Source: Symbiobacteriaceae bacterium
Lineage (GTDB): Bacteria > Bacillota_E > Symbiobacteriia > Symbiobacteriales > Symbiobacteriaceae
Length of the DNA: 10,867 nucleotides
Assembly (NCBI GenBank): GCA_027356675.1
Contig: DAHVXO010000215.1
Location: forward strand, 1-10,867
Direction of reading: 5' to 3'
This document shows positions 6,263-10,867 of the stretch, piece after piece (position 1 is the stretch's first letter; each line of letters opens with the position of its first letter). Position numbers and translations under genes: made by a program. The notes under the pieces are model-generated. The model was given only the letters and a program-made list of their open reading frames with translations. It was not told the DNA's origin and made no database searches.

Positions 6263-7084
6263 ATGGCCGGAGAGCCCCTTTGGACCCGACATGACGGCGT
6301 GGAGGCATACCACCTGACCGCCTTGGAAGAGTTGGGTGGTGTAATCGCCGTTTTCACGGGCCGGGCCGGTGGCGTGAGCGGGCGCTGGGGGGCCGGACTC
6401 AACTGGAGTTACTCCGTTGGCGACGAGCCTGCCCAGGTGCAGGAGAACCGCCGCCGCACCCTGCAGGCGCTGGGTCTGCCGTTGCGCCGGGGCGTGATGG
6501 CCGGGCTCGTCCATGGCAACCGCGTCGTGCGGGTCTCGGGTGACGAGGAGCCGGGCAAGGATGAGGTCCGGCTGGCTGACGACTGCGATGCCATCATCAC
6601 GGATGTGCCTGACCTGGCGTTGATCGTGACCGCGGCCGACTGCGTCCCGGTCTATCTCGCAGACCCGGTGCGCCGGACCATCGGGGTGGCCCACGCCGGG
6701 TGGCGTGGGACGGTGGCCGGCGTCGCGGGCCGCACGGCCCGGGCCATGGCCCGTGAGTTTGGCTCCCGTCCGGCCGACATTCGGGCGGCCGTGGGCCCCT
6801 CCATCGGCCCCTGCTGCTACGAGGTGGATGACAGGGTCGCCCTTCCGTTACGGGACTACTTCGGGGCAGCGGCCGCCACCCTGCTGACCCCCGGGAACGC
6901 ACCGGGCAAGTTCATGCTGGACCTCTGGTCGGCCAATCGGCTGGATCTGGAGCGGGCCGGGATCACCCAGGTGTCCGTCGCGGGCGTCTGCACGTCCTGC
7001 GGTGTCGACCGCCTCTTTTCGCACAGGGCCGAATCCGGCACCGCCGGGCGGGCCGCTGCGGTAATCGCCCTACTCTCTGACTAG
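6263..7084 (+). CDS. pgeF: Peptidoglycan editing factor PgeF (YlmD/YfiH, multicopper polyphenol oxidase-like)
   Basis: This 273-residue protein belongs to the YfiH/DUF152 family. Members prevent misincorporation of L-Ser muropeptide precursors and have also been reported to have purine-nucleoside phosphorylase/deaminase and laccase-like activities (established for homologues). Signature motifs, in order, are VFTGRAGGVS (30-39), LVHGNRV (82-88, H84), TAADCVPVYLAD (123-134, C127), GVAHAGWRGTVAG (141-153, H144), VGPSIGPCCYEV (178-188), CTSC (243-246) and LFSHRAESGTAGR (251-263). The metal-binding Cys and His residues are all present. ATG at 6263 has a GAGGAGG site (6249-6255) at 7 bases. It is the first gene of the division-type operon; in Bacillus subtilis it corresponds to ylmD. 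Length is typical. Confidence 0.95.
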   Translation: MAGEPLWTRHDGVEAYHLTALEELGGVIAVFTGRAGGVSGRWGAGLNWSYSVGDEPAQVQENRRRTLQALGLPLRRGVMAGLVHGNRVVRVSGDEEPGKDEVRLADDCDAIITDVPDLALIVTAADCVPVYLADPVRRTIGVAHAGWRGTVAGVAGRTARAMAREFGSRPADIRAAVGPSIGPCCYEVDDRVALPLRDYFGAAAATLLTPGNAPGKFMLDLWSANRLDLERAGITQVSVAGVCTSCGVDRLFSHRAESGTAGRAAAVIALLSD

Positions 7085-7121
7085 CCCCCGCTGCAATGGC
7101 CAAGCCGGAAGGGGGATTCGG

Positions 7122-8099
7122 ATGCCGGACCAGTCGCAGGCATACCGCAGGCACCTCCACACGTTGCGGCGCGACCTGCAGCCGTCACGCCCGCCGCAGC
7201 TCCCGCTCAGAGGTCCCCGGCCCAGGATTCCCTGGTACATAGCGACGGGGACAGCCTTGCTCGTCGCCGGCGCCCTCTACTTGCGGCTATGGCCCAATCT
7301 ACCACCCGCCACCGTCAACTTGGCCGTCCGCACCCTCGAAGTCTCTTTGGATGAAGAGGCTGTGGTAGTGCATGGCGAGCGGGTCTACACATCGCCTGTC
7401 GCCGGACAGGCCCGCCGCCTGGTGCCGGAGGGCCAGCGAGTTCGGGTCGGCACTCCCGTGGCGGAAGTGACGCCCGACGGCGGTGCGGCTCCCACGACCG
7501 TGTTCGCCGAGACCGCCGGCATGTTGACCTTTCAGGTGGACGGTCTGGAAGCGGCGCTGGACCCTGCGCAGGCCGTGGCCTGGAAGCCGGCCTGGTTCAA
7601 GTCCCTCGCGGCTCCTAACCCCCGCCGCCTGGCGGAGGGGCGGGTCGAGTCCGGCGGCGCTCTCTTCAAGATCGTTGACAACGTGGCACAGAGACTGATC
7701 CTGGTCGCCGAGGAGGGTACACTGCCCATCATCGATGCGGGAATGACCATGCAGGTTCGTTTCGCAGGCCGCGGCGCCCCGGTTGAAGCGACCCTGACCC
7801 GCTTGGAGCGGGAGAGTGGCACCGCATTGCTCCACCTGACCCCGCAACGCCTACCCCAAGACCTGAATGCTGTGCGCCGGGCGAAGATCACCCTGATCTT
7901 TGCCACATACTTCGGCAAGGTCGTCCCCCGCACTGCCATCGACGTCCGAGACGGCCGCCAGGGGGTCTGGGCGCTGGAAGACAACGAACCCGTCTTCACG
8001 CCGGCCAGGGTCCTCGGCGGCAATGTGCAGGATGTCGTACTGGAAACCGACCTGCCCCCGGGTTCCCGGATTCTGCGCCAGGCACCCGTCAGAATGTAG
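7122..8099 (+). CDS. HlyD-like membrane-anchored protein of the ylm/sepF cluster
   Basis: This 325-residue protein has a basic, Pro-rich cytoplasmic N-terminus (about 1-37), one membrane helix (about 38-56, WYIATGTALLVAGALYLRLW) and an external domain. The external part starts like a membrane-fusion protein: a lipoyl-type half motif (VYTSPVAGQARRLVPEGQRV to RVGTPVAEV, 88-116). Later comes a beta-rich C-terminal section with GKVVPRTAIDVRDGRQGVWAL and LPPGSRIL, as in HlyD family adaptors. The long coiled-coil hairpin of true adaptors is not evident. Genes of this kind are common between pgeF and ylmE in Clostridia, and no efflux pump gene lies nearby, so an envelope or division role is more likely than export (inference). 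The start is ATG at 7122 with GGAAGGGGG upstream. It follows pgeF by 37 bases. Confidence 0.82.
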   Translation: MPDQSQAYRRHLHTLRRDLQPSRPPQLPLRGPRPRIPWYIATGTALLVAGALYLRLWPNLPPATVNLAVRTLEVSLDEEAVVVHGERVYTSPVAGQARRLVPEGQRVRVGTPVAEVTPDGGAAPTTVFAETAGMLTFQVDGLEAALDPAQAVAWKPAWFKSLAAPNPRRLAEGRVESGGALFKIVDNVAQRLILVAEEGTLPIIDAGMTMQVRFAGRGAPVEATLTRLERESGTALLHLTPQRLPQDLNAVRRAKITLIFATYFGKVVPRTAIDVRDGRQGVWALEDNEPVFTPARVLGGNVQDVVLETDLPPGSRILRQAPVRM

Positions 8100-8134
8100 T
8101 AGTACAAGGCGTTTGACGGAAGGGAAGTTGGATT

Positions 8135-8830
8135 TTGGTGTCGAACATTCCTGAGAATGTGGTAGTCGTCCGTCAGCGGGTGGCTGCGGCGGCGCGGCGG
8201 GGCGGGAGGGATCCGACTGCCGTCACCATCATTGCCGTCACCAAAACTCGTACCGTGGACGAGGTGCGTCAGGTTCTCGCTACCGGCCTCACCGACCTGG
8301 GAGAGAACCGGGTTCAGGAGCTCAAGGAGAAGTGGACCGCCCTGGGCGGTACTGCCGCTACCTGGCATGTAATCGGGTCGCTCCAGACCAACAAGGCAAA
8401 ACAGGCAATGGAGATGGCATCTCTGGTCCACTCCCTGGACCGGGAGGCGCTGGCAGATGAATTCGCCAGGGTTGCCGAACGGGATGGGAAGTTGGTGGAT
8501 GCCCTCGTCCAGGTCAACGTCTCCGGCGAGGGGTCCAAGCACGGCATCGCTGCGGCCGATCTGGTCGGGTTTCTCAGGCGTATCAGTGAGCGGGGACAGA
8601 TCCGGGTCCATGGCCTCATGACCATGGCGCCACTGGATGCCGACGCCGAACAGTCCCGGCCCCATTTTCGCCGGCTGCGGCTGCTCGCTGCGGAGGCACA
8701 GCGCCTGGCTCTGCCCGGCATCGACCTCAAGCACCTGTCCATGGGAATGTCGGGCGACTATGAAGTCGCCGTGGAAGAAGGGGCTACCCTGGTCCGCATC
8801 GGCACCGCCATTTTCGGTGCCAGACAGTAG
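8135..8830 (+). CDS. ylmE: YggS/YlmE family pyridoxal-phosphate homeostasis protein
   Basis: This single-domain PLP-binding TIM-barrel protein (231 residues) is related to the N-domain of alanine racemase. It has no known racemase activity; homologues help keep PLP and amino-acid pools balanced. K37 in TIIAVTKTRT is the PLP Schiff-base lysine. Other motifs are LGENRVQELKEKW (55-67), WHVIGSLQTNKAK (77-89), VNVSGEGSKHGI (128-138), VHGLMTMAP (158-166) and the phosphate-binding LSMGMSGDYEVAVEEGATLV with RIGTAIFG (201-228). The start is TTG at 8135, seven bases after GGAAGGGAAG (8118-8127). GTG at 8138, the next codon, is an equal option and changes one residue. It lies between the HlyD-like gene and sepF, as in the ylm operon. 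Confidence 0.95.
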   Translation: MVSNIPENVVVVRQRVAAAARRGGRDPTAVTIIAVTKTRTVDEVRQVLATGLTDLGENRVQELKEKWTALGGTAATWHVIGSLQTNKAKQAMEMASLVHSLDREALADEFARVAERDGKLVDALVQVNVSGEGSKHGIAAADLVGFLRRISERGQIRVHGLMTMAPLDADAEQSRPHFRRLRLLAAEAQRLALPGIDLKHLSMGMSGDYEVAVEEGATLVRIGTAIFGARQ

Positions 8831-8886
8831 ATCCAGCCCAGCGTCCTGGAGCGAGCTCGCTAAGCACCTGAGGGAGGGACCAAGAA

Positions 8887-9540
8887 GTGCCCAACAAGAA
8901 GGGCGTCTGGAGCAAATTCGTGGGTTACCTGGGCTTTGGTCCGGAGGATGAGGAGTTCGCGGACGAACTCGAAGAGGCGGCGCCGGCTGCCGAGGAGTGG
9001 CCCGCCGACATCAAGCGCTCCGCCGACCGCCGGGCTCCCGTAGTCCCCATCACATCGGTTTCACCCAAACAGCAACCGACGTTTAAGGTCCTCGTGATCG
9101 AGCCCCGCTCCTTCGAAGAAGTGCAGACCATCGTCGATCAGATGCGCGCCCGGCGCCCGATCATTCTCAACCTGGAGTCGCTGGACAAGGATCTGGCCCA
9201 GAAGATCCTTAACTTCCTTAATGGTGCAATATACGCCCTGGGCGGCGAGACCCAGCGGGTTTCCCAGGGTATCTTCTTCTTCGCGCCACAGGGCACGGAC
9301 ATCACCACAATGGGTCGGGGCATTACCGGCACCGCCATCGGCGGCGGGTCGGTCGATCTGCCCCTCGGGGTGCTTGAGAAGCTTACAGGCGTCTCCCACG
9401 CGGAGACGGCCTCCCTGCGTGCCAGTTCCTTTACCGCCCGCGGCGAGTCCGACCTGCTGATCCGGGCCACCGGGCAGAAGGGCGAGAAGGAGCGGGGCGG
9501 GGTAGACGGACGTCCCAGGCCGGATTGGCGTGAGAAATAG
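8887..9540 (+). CDS. sepF: Cell division protein SepF with a long C-terminal extension
   Basis: SepF anchors FtsZ to the membrane and bundles it at the septum. The N-terminal amphipathic helix is visible (MPNKKGVWSKFVGYLGFG, 1-18), then an acidic Ala-rich linker. The SepF core runs from about 66 to 137 (FKVLVIEPRSFEEVQTIVDQ, RRPIILNLESLDKDLAQKIL, FLNGAIYALGGETQRVSQGI, FFFAPQGTDI). The family usually ends close to this point, at about 150 residues. Here 80 further residues follow: a Gly-rich stretch (143-154) and a charged tail (KGEKERGGVDGRPRPDWREK). Start is GTG at 8887 with GGGAGGG (8872-8878) upstream. The stop is TAG at 9538-9540, overlapping the ribosome binding site of ylmG. The downstream gene lies in the same frame. 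Confidence 0.95.
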   Translation: MPNKKGVWSKFVGYLGFGPEDEEFADELEEAAPAAEEWPADIKRSADRRAPVVPITSVSPKQQPTFKVLVIEPRSFEEVQTIVDQMRARRPIILNLESLDKDLAQKILNFLNGAIYALGGETQRVSQGIFFFAPQGTDITTMGRGITGTAIGGGSVDLPLGVLEKLTGVSHAETASLRASSFTARGESDLLIRATGQKGEKERGGVDGRPRPDWREK

Positions 9541-9546
9541 GGGGAA
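9539..9546 (+). promoter_or_regulatory. Ribosome binding site for ylmG, pointing to a CTG start
   Basis: AGGGGGAA overlaps the sepF stop codon and ends 6 bases before a CTG at 9553. No ATG, GTG or TTG lies at a workable distance in the ylmG frame; the first GTG (9604) is about 57 bases away. Confidence 0.55.
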
Positions 9547-9552
9547 TTCAGT

Positions 9553-9846
9553 CTGAATCGGCCAGTTTCAACCACCCTCGCGATTTTCATCCGGATTTTA
9601 AGCGTGCTGGTCCTGGCGCGCATTCTGACCTCATGGTTCCGACCGCGCTACCGCACGCGTGAAAACAGTTGGTTCTTCACCCTGGACGAATGGATCTGGC
9701 GCCTCACGGAGCCGATGCTGGCGCCAATCCGCAACATTCTGCCCACAGGCGGCATGGGCATGGACTTTTCGCCCTTTATTTTGATGCTGCTCGTCCAATT
9801 CATCGGCAATTTCCTGCTCAATGCCCTGGCAAGAGTGGGACTCTAA
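9553..9846 (+). CDS. ylmG: YggT family integral membrane protein (YlmG)
   Basis: This small membrane protein of the YggT family is linked to cell division and envelope shape in Gram-positive bacteria and to nucleoid organisation in plastids. Translated from CTG at 9553 it has 97 residues. The first helix is about TTLAIFIRILSVLVLARIL, then LTSWFRPR. The conserved central part is LTEPMLAPIRNILPTGGMGM followed by DFSPF, and a second helix (FILMLLVQFIGNFLLNAL). The family has about 25 residues before the SWF motif. The CTG start gives about that many, while GTG at 9604 leaves only nine and removes half of the first helix. The ribosome binding site at 9539-9546 supports the upstream start. The frame is continuous with sepF apart from one TAG. 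Stop TAA at 9844-9846. Confidence 0.88.
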   Translation: MNRPVSTTLAIFIRILSVLVLARILTSWFRPRYRTRENSWFFTLDEWIWRLTEPMLAPIRNILPTGGMGMDFSPFILMLLVQFIGNFLLNALARVGL

Positions 9847-9885
9847 TGTTAGATAACGAACGCACAAGTGAAAGCGGGTGGCTTC

Positions 9886-10380
9886 ATGGGACTCACCATC
9901 ATGGATATTCATAACAAGCAATTTTCCAAGCAGTTCCGTGGCTATAATCCTGATGCCGTCGATGAGTTTCTGGACCAGATCATCCGCGAGTTCGAACTGC
10001 TCTCCAAGAACAGCGCCCACCTCAAGGAGCAGGTTGAGAGCCTCAACCTCAAGCTGGAGCAATACCGCAGCCTGGAGGAGACCATCAACAAGACGCTGGT
10101 GGTGGCGCAGGAGGCCGCGGAGGACCTGAAGGCTAACGCCCGCAAGGAATCCGACCTGATCATCCAGGACGCGCGCATCCAGGCCGAGCGCATTATTGAG
10201 GGCGGGCAGGTCAAGGCACGCCGCATCGCTGATGAGAATGCCGACCTGACCCGCGCGGCCCACGTGCTGCGCACTCAGGTGCGGGCGATGCTCCAGGCTC
10301 AATTGGAGGCAATCGACGCGGTTCGTGACCCCTTCTCCCAGGCGGCGCCGGCCACGCTGCCCGCCGAGGACAGGGAATAG
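9886..10380 (+). CDS. divIVA: Cell division/polarity protein DivIVA
   Basis: DivIVA binds negatively curved membrane at septa and poles and recruits division, chromosome-anchoring and envelope proteins. From ATG at 9886 the protein has 164 residues. Its N-terminus (MGLTIMDIHNKQFSKQFRGY, then NPDAVDEFLDQI) matches the family closely, with the membrane-inserting F17 and neighbouring R18 at exactly the usual positions. A long coiled coil follows (about 28-150) with Glu/Lys/Leu heptads, then a short Ala/Pro tail. The frame extends back to a GTG at 9868, but that would add six residues that the family lacks and has no ribosome binding site, so ATG 9886 is chosen; its own site (GGGTGG, 9876-9881) is modest. 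It directly follows ylmG; ylmH is absent. A terminator follows. Confidence 0.95.
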   Translation: MGLTIMDIHNKQFSKQFRGYNPDAVDEFLDQIIREFELLSKNSAHLKEQVESLNLKLEQYRSLEETINKTLVVAQEAAEDLKANARKESDLIIQDARIQAERIIEGGQVKARRIADENADLTRAAHVLRTQVRAMLQAQLEAIDAVRDPFSQAAPATLPAEDRE

Positions 10381-10387
10381 GGTGCGC

Positions 10388-10421
10388 CCCTGGAGCCATC
10401 TGGCACCAGGGCCGTTCTTTT
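10388..10421 (+). terminator. Intrinsic terminator of the pgeF-divIVA operon
   Basis: A nested hairpin, CCCTGG-A-GCCA (10388-10398) pairing with TGGC-A-CCAGGG (10401-10411) with one A-A mismatch, is followed by CCGTTCTTTT. It lies eight bases after the divIVA stop. Confidence 0.8.
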
Positions 10422-10474
10422 CCGGGGGACGGCGCCGCAACGCCTGGACAGACTAGGCTGCAGGAGGTGTCGTC

Positions 10475-10753
10475 GTGCCGCAACTCGAGGTGTACTGCAC
10501 AGTCCATAACTGCGGTTACTGGGGCAAAGACAACCACTGCTTGGCCGAGAAGATTCTCATCGTGACGGATGTGCAGGCCAGTTCCTGGCCCGATAACGTG
10601 GACGCACCCGTGGGCAGCCAGTTGCAGACTGCTACCGCCGACACGTGCATGCAGACGGCCTGCAAGACCTTCCACCGCCGGTACAGCCACGCCGGCCCGG
10701 TTCAGGACCAGCGCAACGCCAATCCGCAATACGCACAACAGTTCCCCCACTGA
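10475..10753 (+). CDS. DUF1540 domain cysteine-rich small protein
   Basis: This 92-residue protein has the DUF1540 pattern: C8 and C13 (VYCTVHNCGYWGKDNHC), C22 in HCLAEKILI, then a linker with a DAP motif and TCMQTACKTF (C58, C63). The cysteine spacing suggests metal binding or disulphides, but the family's function is not established. DUF1540 proteins are common in spore-forming Clostridia and Bacilli. The tail after residue 66 is Gln/Asn/His-rich and looks disordered. The GTG at 10475 has an excellent AGGAGGT site (10462-10468) at six bases. It follows the divIVA terminator, so it should have its own promoter, which I could not identify in the 94-base gap. No terminator is evident after it. 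Confidence 0.85.
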   Translation: MPQLEVYCTVHNCGYWGKDNHCLAEKILIVTDVQASSWPDNVDAPVGSQLQTATADTCMQTACKTFHRRYSHAGPVQDQRNANPQYAQQFPH

Positions 10754-10820
10754 CAAATGCAGGGCGCGGATATCGTCCTCTGACTTGTGGGACCAATGAC
10801 CGCTGAAAGCCTCCCTGAAC

Positions 10821-10849
10821 TTGACATTGACCGCCCGTCATGGTAGCAT
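10821..10849 (+). promoter_or_regulatory. Sigma-A promoter facing out of the window
   Basis: A perfect TTGACA (10821-10826), a 17-base spacer and TAGCAT (10844-10849, four of six) preceded by TG (10841-10842) as an extended -10 make a convincing promoter. Transcription would start near 10856 and run beyond the right edge. The gene served is not in the window; ileS is the usual gene after divIVA in relatives, which is inference only. Confidence 0.7.
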
Positions 10850-10867
10850 AGTTGGAAGCAGACGGAC

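Noticed and set aside
7532..8734. 400-codon open frame on the minus strand
   Set aside because: It lies wholly antisense to the well-supported HlyD-like and ylmE genes, has a low-complexity Arg/Ser/Pro-rich product and no recognisable domain; long antisense frames are common in GC-rich DNA.
9631..10440. 269-codon open frame on the minus strand over ylmG and divIVA
   Set aside because: It mirrors the codon pattern of divIVA on the opposite strand (Leu/Val/Gln-rich), spans the divIVA terminator and shows no motif or ribosome binding site.

Overview
The window comes from a high-GC, spore-forming Bacillota, most like Symbiobacteriales or a related deep Clostridia lineage. This rests on three things: the sporulation genes spoIIR and ymxH, the Gram-positive ylm/sepF/divIVA division cluster, and GC-rich coding with strong purine-rich ribosome binding sites. 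The species assignment is inference; no ribosomal RNA or tRNA gene is present.

Layout. (1) 1-948: the 3' part of spoIIR, cut by the left edge, then a YlmC/YmxH PRC-barrel gene. Two small perfect palindromes lie between them. (2) 949-1200: an AT-rich intergenic stretch with a terminator, a sigma-A-like promoter and three tandem AATACGG heptamers. (3) 1201-5348: a FadR-type GntR regulator, a family-5 solute-binding lipoprotein and two DppB/DppC-type permeases, closed by a strong terminator. No ATPase gene is in the window. (4) 5454-6101, minus strand: an unrecognised Ala/Pro-rich, almost lysine-free protein converging on the transporter. (5) 6215-10421: a division/cell-envelope operon, pgeF (ylmD), an HlyD-like membrane protein, ylmE (yggS), sepF, ylmG (yggT) and divIVA, ending in a terminator. 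ylmH, often found between ylmG and divIVA, is absent. (6) 10475-10753: a DUF1540 cysteine-rich small protein, then a good outward-facing sigma-A promoter at the right edge.

How the genes fit together. SpoIIR signals from the forespore to activate the sigma-E pathway. YmxH-type proteins accompany sporulation genes. SepF, YlmG and DivIVA act at the division septum and cell pole. PgeF corrects muropeptide precursors, and YlmE is a PLP-homeostasis protein. The GntR/ABC cassette and the minus-strand gene look like a lineage-specific insertion splitting a sporulation/division neighbourhood that is usually continuous. No intergenic stretch longer than 300 bases exists.

No phage, insertion sequence, CRISPR array or RNA gene was seen, and nothing amounts to a clear novel multi-gene system. 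The most unusual points are a probable CTG start for ylmG, which lies in frame with sepF across a single TAG, an extended SepF C-terminus, the ATPase-less transporter, the heptamer array and the minus-strand orphan.
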